From: Streptomyces rimosus
GTDB lineage: Bacteria > Actinomycetota > Actinomycetes > Streptomycetales > Streptomycetaceae
DNA length: 64,000 nucleotides
Direction: 5' to 3'
Assembly (NCBI RefSeq): GCF_008704655.1
Contig: NZ_CP023688.1
Location: 6,263,501 to 6,327,500 of the forward strand
Notes under the pieces: model-generated
What the model was told of the DNA's origin: nothing
Seen by the model: the letters and a program-made list of their open reading frames with translations, nothing else
The model's database searches: none
Made by a program: the position numbers and the translations under genes
Shown: positions 8,765-17,328 of the stretch, one piece after another
Position numbering within the stretch: the stretch's first letter is position 1
Layout: the number at the start of each line of letters is the position of its first letter

Positions 8765-10306
8765 TCAGGGCTTCTCCAGGCGCAGGGCGAGGGCGGGGCA
8801 GCGGCGGACGGCGCGCTGGGCGTGGGGGTGGAGGCGGGGCGGGAGGGCGGCGTCTGCGATCAGGGGGTAGCCGTCCGGGTCCAGGCGTACGGTCTCGGGG
8901 AGCAGCCGCGCGCACAGGCCGTGGCCCTCGCACAGCGTCCAGTCCACGGCCAGCCGGCTCCCGGCGGCAGCCGGGTCCGCGGCCCCGGCGCCCGTACCGT
9001 CGGCCGCGCCCGCCGGTTCCGGTGCTGGAAGAGGGAGTACGCCGGTGGTCTCCCGGCCGCATCCGCCGCCCAGTACGTGCGCGGCGAGATCGTCGGGGAA
9101 GGCGGCCAGTGCGGAGAGTACGAATCGGGCGGCGCCGTCCGGGTGTTTGCACGCGCCACGCCCGTGCACGGCCTGCGCGGCGCGCCGTACGGCTTCCAGT
9201 GCCTCCTGGCCGCCGCCCGCGAGGACGTCCGCCAGCGCTTCGGCCATCGACGGCAGGCCCAGGCGGCAGGGCCCGCACTGGCCCGATGACTCCGCCGCCA
9301 GCCAGCGCGCTACGTGCAGGGCTTCACCCAGCGGGCAGGTGTCGGCGGGTACCGGCAGCACCGCCCCCGCGCCAAGCGCGCCGCCGCCGGCTGCGAGCGC
9401 TTCGCGGGTGACGACCGTGCCGTACGCGGTCGCGGCGTCCAGCCAGGCGCCGTGGTAGCCGCCCACCAGGACGCCGCCGGGGGACGGATCGGCGGCGCAC
9501 GCCTGGAGGACGTACGGGAGCGGCACCCCGCTCGGCGCCTCGACGACGGCGGGGGAGGGCACCGCGCCGGACACGGTCAGGAGCAGGGTGCCGGGTTCGC
9601 GGGGCGCGCCGGTCGCGGCGTACCGGTGCGCGCCCAGCCGGGCCGCGACGGCGAGTTGGGCGAACGTCTCCGCGTTGGAGAAGAGCGTCGGCACACCGCC
9701 GAGTCCCGACTCCGCGGCCCGCACGCGCCGCCCCGGCGGCAGCGCCGGTCCGCCCTCCGCCGCCCGGATCAGCGCGGACGCCTCGCCGGAGACCAGCCGT
9801 TCCGGTACCCGCGCGAGCCGGGCGCGCGGCGACCGCCCGCGCCGGCGGTCGCGCAGCCCGCGCTCGGCCAGCGCGTCCCGTACCGACCGCTCGGCCGTGT
9901 CCTTGGTCACACCCACCACCAGCGTGCGGGCGCCGAGCGCGTCGGCGGCGAGCAGCGCGCCGTCCAGGACCAGGTGGGGCGCGCGGCACAGCAGGACGGT
10001 GTCCTTGCGGCAGGCCGGCTCGCCCTCGCAGCCGTTGACGACGACCGCGGGCCGCACGCCGGTGCGCCGCGCGTGGTGGGCGACCGCCGTCAGCTTCCGT
10101 ACGAGCGGGAAGCCCGCGCCGCCGCGGCCGCGCAGCGCGATGGCGTCGGCCAGCTCGGCCAGCCGGTCGGCGGTCAGGGACGGCGGCGAGCCGTGGACGA
10201 GCAGGTGCGCGCGGCGGTCCAGCCGTTCGGCCTGGTCGAGGCCCGCGGTCAGCCGGGGCGGGCCGAGGGCGAAGACGGGCGGGACGTCGGGCAGCGGGCC
10301 GCTCAT
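8765..10306 (-). CDS. NuoF-like flavin/Fe-S protein fused to a C-terminal ferredoxin
   Basis: 513 aa in two parts. Residues 1-400 resemble the 51-kDa (NuoF) subunit of complex I: glycine-rich FMN/NADH loop GRGGAGFP (60-66), VVVNGCEGEPACRKD (88-102), an SLBB-like region and the cluster motif ESSGQCGPCR (339-348) with Cys386. The usual ESCGxCxPCR pattern has Ser341 where the first cysteine is expected. Residues 450-513 are a small ferredoxin of the P450-partner type, CEGHGLC (Cys459, Cys465) with Cys503, suited to a [3Fe-4S] cluster. The ATG overlaps the upstream cytochrome gene's stop by 4 nt (ATGA), so the two are co-translated. Likely role: passing electrons between NAD(P)H and a membrane heme protein. 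The long open frame extending upstream to 11728 is not coding. Confidence 0.85.
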   Translation of the reverse strand: MSGPLPDVPPVFALGPPRLTAGLDQAERLDRRAHLLVHGSPPSLTADRLAELADAIALRGRGGAGFPLVRKLTAVAHHARRTGVRPAVVVNGCEGEPACRKDTVLLCRAPHLVLDGALLAADALGARTLVVGVTKDTAERSVRDALAERGLRDRRRGRSPRARLARVPERLVSGEASALIRAAEGGPALPPGRRVRAAESGLGGVPTLFSNAETFAQLAVAARLGAHRYAATGAPREPGTLLLTVSGAVPSPAVVEAPSGVPLPYVLQACAADPSPGGVLVGGYHGAWLDAATAYGTVVTREALAAGGGALGAGAVLPVPADTCPLGEALHVARWLAAESSGQCGPCRLGLPSMAEALADVLAGGGQEALEAVRRAAQAVHGRGACKHPDGAARFVLSALAAFPDDLAAHVLGGGCGRETTGVLPLPAPEPAGAADGTGAGAADPAAAGSRLAVDWTLCEGHGLCARLLPETVRLDPDGYPLIADAALPPRLHPHAQRAVRRCPALALRLEKP

Positions 10307-11289
10307 GGGCGGATCCGGCCGTGCGAGGCGGGACGGGGGAACGGGGTGGGCTCGGGGTGGAAGGCGTGCTGTCCGTAGAGGGAGGGCGCGGTGGGCGGGT
10401 ACGGCGGTGGCGCGCCTTCCTGGGGTGGCGGGGGCGTCTGAGGCTCCGGAGGTGGAGCGGCACTGCGGGCGCGCAGGCGGACCCGTAGGACGTGGGGGAG
10501 GAAGGCACGTGCCAGGAGGGCGGCGGCGACGGCCGCCAGGCACAGTGCGTATCCGGCGGTGACCCAGCCCGAGGGGCTGCGGCCCGCCTTCAGGCCGTGC
10601 ACGAGCGCCAGGCACCAGGCCGGGTACGCGCAGGCGTGCAGGGCGCGCCAGCGTTCCGAGGCGCGGCCGCGGCCGGCGAAGGCGCTGCGGAGCGCGCCGG
10701 TCGCGGCGGCCAGCACCATCAGATAGCCCGCCACGGCGCCGAAGCCGATCAGCGTGGCCGCTTCGGGCGCGGGCGTCCCGGTGAAGGGGAGCAGCGCGTT
10801 GCGTACGTGGATGTGCTCCTCGGCGACCTTGACCGCGATGTGCAGGACCAGGAAGCCGAGGGAGGCGGTGCCGAGGGCCCGGTGCACCCCCTGGGCCAGC
10901 AGCCTGCTGCGCGGCAGGAGGACTGTACGGCCTGCGGCGACCAGCCCCCAGACGACGGCGGACGTGAGGGATACGAGGGCCAGCACGCCGCCGGTGAAGT
11001 CGAGGAAGGCGCGTAGCGGGTCGGTCCCGGAGAGCAGCAGGAGGGTGAGAGCGGCGGCGGCTCCGGCGATGAGCGCCGGACGGCGGCGCGCGCGGGGACG
11101 GCGGGGGGCCTGGACCGTCAGCGCGCTGGGCGAGGCGGCGTGCGGGCCGTCCCGGGGCCCCGGGCGGTGAAGACCGGAGGGCGGCCGGATCGGGCCCTCC
11201 GTATGGAGGCGGGGCAGGGACAGACCGGGCCGGGGTAAGCCGGGGAGGCGCGGGCCGGGGACGGCGCGGCGCTTGCGGTGGGGGCGCAT
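10303..11289 (-). CDS. Ferric-reductase-like / cytochrome b561-like membrane protein
   Basis: 328 aa. An Arg/Pro-rich N-terminus (1-70) is followed by six or so hydrophobic helices (about 72-265) and a Pro-rich C-terminal tail. Candidate heme-b histidines lie in GVHRALG, FLVLHIAV, RALHACAYP and LALVHGL, in paired helices as in ferric-reductase-like transmembrane domains. It overlaps the NuoF-ferredoxin gene by 4 nt. In actinobacteria such membrane proteins often sit beside NuoF-like partners; the final electron acceptor is not known. The start codon at 11289 is the best in-frame ATG, but the unstructured N-terminus makes it less certain than the core. Confidence 0.82.
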   Translation of the reverse strand: MRPHRKRRAVPGPRLPGLPRPGLSLPRLHTEGPIRPPSGLHRPGPRDGPHAASPSALTVQAPRRPRARRRPALIAGAAAALTLLLLSGTDPLRAFLDFTGGVLALVSLTSAVVWGLVAAGRTVLLPRSRLLAQGVHRALGTASLGFLVLHIAVKVAEEHIHVRNALLPFTGTPAPEAATLIGFGAVAGYLMVLAAATGALRSAFAGRGRASERWRALHACAYPAWCLALVHGLKAGRSPSGWVTAGYALCLAAVAAALLARAFLPHVLRVRLRARSAAPPPEPQTPPPPQEGAPPPYPPTAPSLYGQHAFHPEPTPFPRPASHGRIRP

Positions 11290-11378
11290 GCGGGAAAGGT
11301 AGGCGGGCCCCGGGCCGGGGTGGCGGGCTTTGCATAAGCGGGGTGGTGCGGGGCGGCGCGCTGCTACGGTCGGTCGTC

Positions 11379-11575
11379 GGGCTTGTTCGAAAGGCGCGGG
11401 GTGGGTTTGCGCTAAGGGGCCGGCGTCGGGTTTGCGCTAAGGGTTCGTGTCGGGTTCGCGCCCAGGGGCCGGTGTCGGGTCTGGGTGAATGGCGCGGAGC
11501 GGGTGTCCGCCAAGGATTCGGTGTCGGGTCCGGGGGAAAGGCGCGGGTGCCGGGTTCGCGTGCAGGGCCCGGGGG
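11379..11575. repeat. Imperfect 24-26-bp tandem repeat (about 8 units)
   Basis: Eight diverged units begin with GGGTT/GGGTC/GGGCT at 11379, 11403, 11428, 11452, 11477, 11501, 11526 and 11552. The approximate unit is GGGTTYGCG, then CYMAGGG, then GCCGGTGTC. Unit length is not a multiple of three, so the open frames through it on both strands are not convincing genes. It fills most of the otherwise gene-free 11290-11713 stretch between the cytochrome gene and the leuS leader. Confidence 0.8.
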
Positions 11576-11713
11576 CTTTTTGCGCCCGTACGCGGCTGTT
11601 CCACGCTCCACAGCCCCTGTCGCGCCACTACGACCGCCCGATCGCGCCACCTGCCCGGCCACCCCGCCGTAAGCTCCCAGCGGGCCCGGCGCCCCCTGCG
11701 GTACCCTGGCGCC

Positions 11714-11752
11714 ATGCGTGCGGTACACCTTCTGCTTAGCGGGCCGCGCTGA
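11714..11752 (+). CDS. Leucine leader peptide upstream of leuS
   Basis: A 12-codon ORF encoding MRAVHLLLSGPR. It carries three consecutive leucine codons, CTT CTG CTT; CTT is a rare leucine codon in high-GC actinomycetes. The stop is 43 bp before a T-tailed terminator and 136 bp before the leuS start. Position, leucine run and the RNA structures that follow match classical ribosome-mediated attenuation, which has been predicted upstream of leuS in some Streptomyces. Leucine shortage or low charged tRNA-Leu would stall the ribosome here. Confidence 0.8.
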   Translation: MRAVHLLLSGPR

Positions 11753-11793
11753 TCAGTACCGACCGGTGAGCTTCCGGTCGGCATCGGCGCGGC
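11743..11793 (+). promoter_or_regulatory. leuS attenuator: leader-peptide-overlapping RNA structure
   Basis: The last leader codons and stop (11743-11753) can pair over 11 bp, one wobble, with 11783-11793. This helix encloses a second hairpin of 8 perfect bp (11759-11766 with 11774-11781). A ribosome stalled on the leucine codons at 11729-11737 would cover the left strand of the long helix and change folding ahead of the terminator. The exact anti-terminator pairing was not resolved by eye. Confidence 0.65.
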
Positions 11794-11795
11794 GT

Positions 11796-11824
11796 CCCCT
11801 CCTGTGCGAGGGGCCTTTTTGTTT
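11796..11824 (+). terminator. leuS leader terminator
   Basis: CCCCTC/GAGGGG stem (11796-11801 with 11808-11813), 6-nt loop, then CCTTTTTGTTT. An intrinsic terminator inside the leuS 5' leader, 65 bp before the start codon, so it must be conditional. Confidence 0.8.
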
Positions 11825-11888
11825 CCGCAGAAATTCGCACTTCTCGCAGTAGCCGCAGGCAGAGACGACCGATGGAGCTTTGAGGACG

Positions 11889-14777
11889 ATGAGCGAGACG
11901 ACTTCGGCTGCCGAGGTGGCAGCGCCGCACCGTTACACGGCAGCGCTGGCCGCCGACATCGAGGCGCGCTGGCAGGACTTCTGGGAGGCGGCGGGGACGT
12001 ACGAGGCCCCGAACCCGAAGGGTGACCTGGCCGGCGACCCGGAGCTGGTGGCCAAGCCCAAGAAGTTCATCATGGACATGTTCCCGTACCCCTCGGGTGC
12101 GGGACTGCACGTGGGCCACCCGCTGGGCTTCATCGCCACCGACGTCTACGCCCGCCACCTGCGGATGACCGGCCACAACGTGCTGCACACGCTGGGCTTC
12201 GACGCCTTCGGGCTGCCCGCCGAGCAGTACGCCGTACAGACCGGCACCCACCCCCGGGTCTCCACCGAGGCCAACATCGTCAACATGCGGCGCCAGCTGC
12301 GCCGGCTGGGCCTGGGCCACGACCTGCGCAGGTCGGTCGAGACGATCGACCCGGCCTACTACAAGTGGACCCAGTGGATCTTCGTCCAGATCTTCAACTC
12401 CTGGTACGACACCGACGCGAAGAAGGCGCGCCCCATCGCCGACCTGGTGGCGCAGTTCGAGGCCGGTGAGCGCGCGACCCCGGACGGGCGCCCGTGGAGC
12501 GCGCTGAGCGCCGTCGAGCGCGCCGAGGTGCTGGGCGAGTACCGCCTGGCGTACGCCTCGGACGCGCCGGTCAACTGGTGCCCCGGCCTGGGCACCGTGC
12601 TGGCCAACGAGGAGGTCACCGCCGAGGGCCGGTCCGAGCGCGGCAACTTCCCGGTCTTCAAGGCCAAGCTGCGCCAGTGGAACATGCGCATCACCGCCTA
12701 CGGGGACCGCCTGCTGGAGGACCTGGACGGGCTGGACTGGCCCGAGGCGATCAAGCTGCAGCAGCGCAACTGGATCGGCCGGTCCGAGGGCGCGCGCGTG
12801 GACTTCCCGGTCGGCGACGACAAGATCACCATCTTCACCACCCGCCAGGACACCCTGTTCGGCGCCACCTACATGGTGCTGGCACCCGAGCACGAGCTGG
12901 TCTCCGGCGAGCGTTCGATCGTCCCGGACGCCTGGCCCGAGGGCACCCACGAGGTGTGGACCGGCGGTTACGGGACCCCGGCCGAGGCGGTCGCCGCGTA
13001 CCGCAAGCAGGCCGCGGCCAAGTCGGACGTCGAGCGGCAGGCCGAGGCCAAGGACAAGACCGGCGTCTTCACCGGCGCGTACGCGACCAACCCGGTCAGC
13101 GGCGAGCGCGTCCCGGTCTTCATCGCCGACTATGTGCTGATGGGCTACGGCACCGGCGCGATCATGGCGGTCCCGGCGCACGACAGCCGCGACTTCGCCT
13201 TCGCGCGCGCCTTCGAGCTGCCCATGCGCTGCGTGGTCGAGCCGTCGGACGGCCGCGGCCAGGACCCCGCCACCTGGGACGACGCCTTCGACTCGTACGA
13301 AGCGAAGATCGTCAACTCGTCCGGTGCGGACATCGCGGGCGCGGACATCTCGCTGGACGGCCTGACCGTCCCGGAAGCCAAGGTAAAGATCACCGAGTGG
13401 CTGTCGGCGAACGGCATCGGCGAGGGCACCGTCAACTTCCGGCTGCGCGACTGGCTGTTCAGCCGGCAGCGCTACTGGGGCGAGCCGTTCCCGATCGTCT
13501 ACGACGAGGACGGCGTGGCGCACGCGCTGCCCGAGTCGATGCTGCCGCTGGAGCTGCCCGAGGTCGACGACTACTCGCCGCGCACCTTCGACCCGGACGA
13601 CGCCGACACCCAGCCCGAGACCCCGCTGTCCCGCAACGAGGACTGGGTCAACGTCGAGCTGGACCTGGGCGACGGCCCCAAGAAGTACCGCCGCGAGACC
13701 AACACCATGCCCAACTGGGCGGGTTCCTGCTGGTACGAGATGCGCTACACCGACCCGCACAACGACACCGCGCTGGTCGACCCGGAGATCGAGCAGTACT
13801 GGATGGGCCCCCGTGAGGGGCAGCCGAGCGGTGGCGTCGACCTGTACGTCGGCGGCCAGGAGCACGCGGTGCTGCACCTGCTGTACGCCCGCTTCTGGTC
13901 CAAGGTGCTGCACGATCTGGGGCACATCGCCTCCTCGGAGCCCTTCCACAAGCTGTACAACCAGGGCATGATCCAGGCGTTCGTCTACCGGGACAGCCGC
14001 GGCATCGCCGTACCCGCCGCCGAGGTGGAGGAGCGCGACGGGGCGTACTACTACCAGGGCGAGAAGGTCAGCCGCGTCCTGGGCAAGATGGGCAAGTCCC
14101 TGAAGAACGCCGTCACGCCGGACGAGATCTGCGCGGAGTACGGCGCGGACACGCTGCGCCTGTACGAGATGGCGATGGGCCCGCTGGACGTCTCGCGGCC
14201 GTGGGACACCCGCGCCGTGGTCGGCCAGTACCGCCTGCTGCAGCGCCTGTGGCGCAACGTCGTGGACGAGGCGACCGGTGAGGTCACCGTCGTCGACGCC
14301 GAGCCGGACGAGGACACGCTGCGCGCGCTGCACAAGGCGATCGACGGCGTCAACCAGGACCTGGCCAACCTGCGCTTCAACACCGCCATCGCCAAGGTGA
14401 CGGAGCTGAACAACCACCTGACGAAGACGGGCGGCCCGGTCGCGCGCACGGTGGCCGAGCGCCTGGTCCTGCTGATCGCGCCGCTGGCACCGCACATCGC
14501 CGAGGAGCTGTGGCGCAAGCTGGGCCACCAGGACTCCGTGGTCCACCAGGACTTCCCCGTCGCCGACCCGGCGTACGTGGTCGACGAGACCGTGACCTGC
14601 GTCGTCCAGATCAAGGGCAAGGTCAAGGCCCGCCTGGAGGTCGCGCCGTCGATCACGGAAGCGGACCTGGAGGCGGCGGCGCTGGCGGACCCGGCGGTCT
14701 TGGCGGCGCTGGGCGGCGCCGGCATCCGCAAGGTGATCGTGCGGGCGCCGAAGCTGGTGAACATCGTCCCTGTGTAA
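11889..14777 (+). CDS. leuS: Leucyl-tRNA synthetase
   Basis: 962 aa, class I synthetase that charges tRNA-Leu. The HIGH-type signature lies in [13 protein letters not shown] (about 70-82) and KMSKS as GKMGKSLKN (about 732). Between them is a CP1 editing insertion with [21 protein letters not shown] and the [18 protein letters not shown] segment that holds the editing-site aspartate; an ALAD-rich C-terminal domain ends the protein. The ATG at 11889 is preferred to a TTG three codons earlier because GAGG lies five bases upstream. Expression is probably controlled by the leader-peptide attenuator just upstream. Confidence 0.98.
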   Translation: MSETTSAAEVAAPHRYTAALAADIEARWQDFWEAAGTYEAPNPKGDLAGDPELVAKPKKFIMDMFPYPSGAGLHVGHPLGFIATDVYARHLRMTGHNVLHTLGFDAFGLPAEQYAVQTGTHPRVSTEANIVNMRRQLRRLGLGHDLRRSVETIDPAYYKWTQWIFVQIFNSWYDTDAKKARPIADLVAQFEAGERATPDGRPWSALSAVERAEVLGEYRLAYASDAPVNWCPGLGTVLANEEVTAEGRSERGNFPVFKAKLRQWNMRITAYGDRLLEDLDGLDWPEAIKLQQRNWIGRSEGARVDFPVGDDKITIFTTRQDTLFGATYMVLAPEHELVSGERSIVPDAWPEGTHEVWTGGYGTPAEAVAAYRKQAAAKSDVERQAEAKDKTGVFTGAYATNPVSGERVPVFIADYVLMGYGTGAIMAVPAHDSRDFAFARAFELPMRCVVEPSDGRGQDPATWDDAFDSYEAKIVNSSGADIAGADISLDGLTVPEAKVKITEWLSANGIGEGTVNFRLRDWLFSRQRYWGEPFPIVYDEDGVAHALPESMLPLELPEVDDYSPRTFDPDDADTQPETPLSRNEDWVNVELDLGDGPKKYRRETNTMPNWAGSCWYEMRYTDPHNDTALVDPEIEQYWMGPREGQPSGGVDLYVGGQEHAVLHLLYARFWSKVLHDLGHIASSEPFHKLYNQGMIQAFVYRDSRGIAVPAAEVEERDGAYYYQGEKVSRVLGKMGKSLKNAVTPDEICAEYGADTLRLYEMAMGPLDVSRPWDTRAVVGQYRLLQRLWRNVVDEATGEVTVVDAEPDEDTLRALHKAIDGVNQDLANLRFNTAIAKVTELNNHLTKTGGPVARTVAERLVLLIAPLAPHIAEELWRKLGHQDSVVHQDFPVADPAYVVDETVTCVVQIKGKVKARLEVAPSITEADLEAAALADPAVLAALGGAGIRKVIVRAPKLVNIVPV

Positions 14778-14869
14778 GGCGCTGTTCCGGGCGGCGGAAC
14801 CGCTGCGGGCCGTGGCCGATTCCCGTCGGCCGGGACCGTCGCGGAGCGCGGCTAAGGGATTACCACTAC

Positions 14870-14908
14870 GGGCAGGTTGGGGGTTCGAAGGGAACCTCCA
14901 ACCTGCCC
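14870..14908. terminator. Hairpin downstream of leuS
   Basis: Inverted repeat with an 11-bp outer arm (GGGCAGGTTGG / CCAACCTGCCC) and an inner GGTTC/GAACC stem. It ends leuS transcription 90-130 bp past the stop; the T tract is weak. Confidence 0.65.
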
Positions 14909-14980
14909 GTGGCGTTTACGGTGGAAGAGCCGGGCCCCGGCGCCACCGTCACCCTGCCGTTGTCATGACGAGGAGATCCC

Positions 14981-15790
14981 ATGGAAGCCGTCATCGCGAT
15001 CGTCGGTCTCCTCTTCGTACTGTTCGTGGCGGCCGGTGTCTTCGTCACGGTCAAGGCCGTACAGGCGGCCAAGCGCGGGGTGGACCGCGGCATGGCCCAG
15101 GCGCGCCGGACGGTCGAGGACACCTCGCTCAGGGCGCGCCGGCTCACCCAGCCGGGCGTGGCCGGCGAGCTGGCGCAGCTGCGGCTGTCGCTGCGTACGT
15201 CGATGCGGGCCACCCAGGACGTGCTGCACGCCGGCGCCGCGGACGACGCCTCGCTGAAGGAGGCCCTGGGCCTGTTCGAGCGGCTCAGCGCCCACGGCCA
15301 CGAGCTGGACGACGAGCTGAAGCGGCTGGAGCGGGAGCCCGACCGCGGCAGCGTCGCGGCCCGGCTGCCGGAGCTGCGCGAGCGGCTGGAGCGCATCACG
15401 CACTCCGCCGAGTCGCTGCGGTGGGCCGCCAGGGACCGCGCCCGGCAGTTCGCGGACGACGATCTGGCCGCGCTGAACGAGCAGATCGACATGGAGGCCG
15501 GGGCGCTGCGGCACTGGTCGAAGGAGCCGCTGGAGGACCGCATCAAGGCGTCCGGGGAGGCGCCGGGGAGCGCGCACGCAGCCGGGACGGCCGAGGGTGG
15601 CACGTCCCGGAGCGGGGCCTCCGGTCCGGCTTCGGCCGCCGGTTCCGCCGACGGCACTGCCGGGGGCGAGGCGGTACGGAAGCCGTGGGGTCCCGTCGAG
15701 GACGAGACGCCCGCGATCACGGCCCGCGACCCGCGTACGCAGCCTTCGTACCCGTGGCAGAAGGCGCCGCGCACGGAACGGACGACCTGA
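14981..15790 (+). CDS. Membrane-anchored coiled-coil protein
   Basis: 269 aa. An N-terminal helix (about 3-28, IAIVGLLFVLFVAAGVFVTV) anchors the protein; a GAGG-type ribosome site precedes the ATG. Residues 30-180 are charged, Leu/Arg/Glu-rich and heptad-like, predicting a long coiled coil, then a Ser/Gly/Ala-rich disordered region and a short KPWGPVEDETPAI tail. The layout resembles signal-anchored cytoplasmic coiled-coil proteins common in Streptomyces. No enzyme motif is seen and no function is proposed. It lies between leuS and degV on the same strand but is separated from leuS by a terminator-like hairpin. Confidence 0.78.
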   Translation: MEAVIAIVGLLFVLFVAAGVFVTVKAVQAAKRGVDRGMAQARRTVEDTSLRARRLTQPGVAGELAQLRLSLRTSMRATQDVLHAGAADDASLKEALGLFERLSAHGHELDDELKRLEREPDRGSVAARLPELRERLERITHSAESLRWAARDRARQFADDDLAALNEQIDMEAGALRHWSKEPLEDRIKASGEAPGSAHAAGTAEGGTSRSGASGPASAAGSADGTAGGEAVRKPWGPVEDETPAITARDPRTQPSYPWQKAPRTERTT

Positions 15791-15938
15791 TTCCGGGGAG
15801 CCGCCGCACGGTCGGGCCTGTAGCGAGCGCCCCGTGACACGCCGACCGCCGACTCTTGGCAAATCTCTGGCCAAACCTGCGGGATCATGAAAGGGCCCGC
15901 ACTGTCGGGGGCCGGGCGACCCGGATAACCTCCCAGTC

Positions 15939-16784
15939 ATGTCCCGCCATGTCGCGATCGTCACCGATTCAACGGCCTACCTGCCGCGGGCGGCACTGCA
16001 ACGCCACGCCATCACGGCGGTACCGCTCACCGTCGTCCTCGGGGACGAGGCCCTGGAGGAGGGCACCGAGATCTCGGCGAGATCGGTCGCCCAGGCCCTG
16101 CAGAAGCGCCGGTACGTGACGACATCGCGGCCCAGCCCCGAGGCGTTCGCCGCCACCTACCGGGAGATCGCCGAGGCGGGGGCGCAGAGCATCGTCTCCC
16201 TGCATCTGTCCTCGGAGTTCTCCGGTACGTACGACGCGGCGGTGCTGGCGGCCGCGGAGGCTCCCGTGCCGGTACGGGTCGTGGACACCGGCATGGTCGC
16301 CATGGCGCTCGGCTTCTGCGCCCTGGCGGCGGCCGAGGCGGCGGAGTCCGGCGGGAGCCTGGACGAGGCGGTCGCCGCGGCCGAGAAGCGGGCCGAACAG
16401 ACCTCCGCCTACTTCTACGTGGACACCCTCGACTACCTGCGCCGGGGCGGCCGGATCGGGGCCGCGCAGGCACTGCTCGGCTCGGCGCTCGCGGTCAAGC
16501 CGCTGCTCCAGCTCGCCGAGGGCCGGATCGATCTCCTGGAAAAGGTCCGCACGGCCTCGAAGGCGATCGCCAGGCTGGAGGAGATCGCCGTGGAACGGGC
16601 GGGGGAGGGCCAGGTGGACATCGCCGTACACCACCTCGCGGCCCCCGACCGGTCGGACGCCCTGGCCGACCGCCTACGAGAACGCGTGCCGGGCCTCGCC
16701 GAACTGCATGTGAGCGAGGTGGGCGCGGTGATCGGGGCGCATACGGGACCGGGGTTGTTGGGGGTTGTGGTGTCGCCTCGGTAG
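15939..16784 (+). CDS. DegV/FakB-family fatty-acid-binding protein
   Basis: 281 aa, the usual DegV length. Signatures are VTDSTAYLP at the N-terminus, VTTSRPSP around residue 64, LSSEFSGTYDAA and VVDTGMVAMALGF, which line the fatty-acid pocket, then DTLDYLRRGGRIG and LAVKPLLQL before the second domain. In Firmicutes such proteins (FakB) present fatty acids to the FakA kinase; in actinobacteria the partner is often elsewhere and none is seen here. ATG start; the region before it is not coding. Confidence 0.9.
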   Translation: MSRHVAIVTDSTAYLPRAALQRHAITAVPLTVVLGDEALEEGTEISARSVAQALQKRRYVTTSRPSPEAFAATYREIAEAGAQSIVSLHLSSEFSGTYDAAVLAAAEAPVPVRVVDTGMVAMALGFCALAAAEAAESGGSLDEAVAAAEKRAEQTSAYFYVDTLDYLRRGGRIGAAQALLGSALAVKPLLQLAEGRIDLLEKVRTASKAIARLEEIAVERAGEGQVDIAVHHLAAPDRSDALADRLRERVPGLAELHVSEVGAVIGAHTGPGLLGVVVSPR

Positions 16785-16794
16785 GGGGTGTCTG

Positions 16795-17165
16795 GCCTCC
16801 TGCGTTCCTCATCGGCTCTCCCCTCATCCCTCCTTGGCGCCTCCTCCGGCCTTCCCCCGGCCCTACCCGACCCTCCTTGGCTTCTCCTCCGGCCCCCCAG
16901 TCCCTCCTCCGGTCTTCCCCGGTCTCTCCTCCGGTCTTCCCCGGCTCTACTTCGGCTTGCCTGGCCCTCCTTGGCGCCTCCTCTGACCCTGCTCGGCCCG
17001 TCCTCCGCCTCTCCTTGTCGTCCCCTGGCCCTGATCGTCCAGTCCTCTGCCGCTTGTTGGCCCGCCCTCCGTCCCTGCTTGGGCCGTTCTCCGGCCCTCC
17101 TCGCCCCCTCTTCAGCCCCTCTCCGCTCACACTCCGGCCTCTCCTCCACCCCTCTACCGCTTCCT
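16795..17165. repeat. Pyrimidine-rich degenerate repeat tract
   Basis: About 370 bp almost entirely of C and T on the plus strand, made of roughly 20-23-bp degenerate units related to CCTCCGGYCTTCCCCGGYCT. Two adjacent units near 16908-16945 are nearly identical, and CCTCCTTGGCG recurs near 16830 and 16970. Open frames on both strands here translate to low-complexity Arg/Glu/Gly or Pro/Ser/Leu and are artefacts. Together with the DnaA-box-like sites it fills the gene-free 16785-17328 interval. Confidence 0.75.
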
Positions 17166-17249
17166 CACGGAGCGTGATTGTGAAGGGCTCCCGCTGGGCA
17201 GGGGTAACACAGGGGTAGGTGCGCTGAAACGGTCCGCCGGGTGACGCCG

Positions 17250-17276
17250 TTATCCACAACCCGCAGGTTATCCACG
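17250..17276 (-). promoter_or_regulatory. Pair of DnaA-box-like 9-mers upstream of comEA
   Basis: TTATCCACA (17250-17258) matches the consensus DnaA box exactly and TTATCCACG (17268-17276) differs at one base; their starts are 18 bp apart and both have the same orientation. They lie 53-79 bp before the chosen comEA start. No other boxes were noticed nearby, so this is not an origin. Confidence 0.5.
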
Positions 17277-17328
17277 GAACTTGACGACTCGCGGCAGAAT
17301 CTGCGTGAGCCGTCTAACGTCGGTGGGC

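Noticed and set aside
10303..11728. Open frame continuing the NuoF-like protein upstream to 11728 (987 residues in total)
   Set aside because: The extension runs through the cytochrome gene in another frame and the minisatellite, and translates to Pro/Arg-rich sequence. The family N-terminus starts at the ATGA overlap at 10306.
11700..11830. T-box riboswitch for leuS
   Set aside because: No T-box bulge consensus or stem I/specifier arrangement was found; the leader ORF with Leu codons explains the region better.
11736..14546. Long minus-strand open frame antisense to leuS
   Set aside because: A high-GC mirror of leuS with Val/Arg/Leu/Asp-rich low-complexity translation; no recognisable domain.
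16433..17259. Minus-strand frames rich in Arg/Glu/Gly over the pyrimidine tract
   Set aside because: They arise from the polypyrimidine repeats and overlap degV; no conserved domain and no ribosome site.
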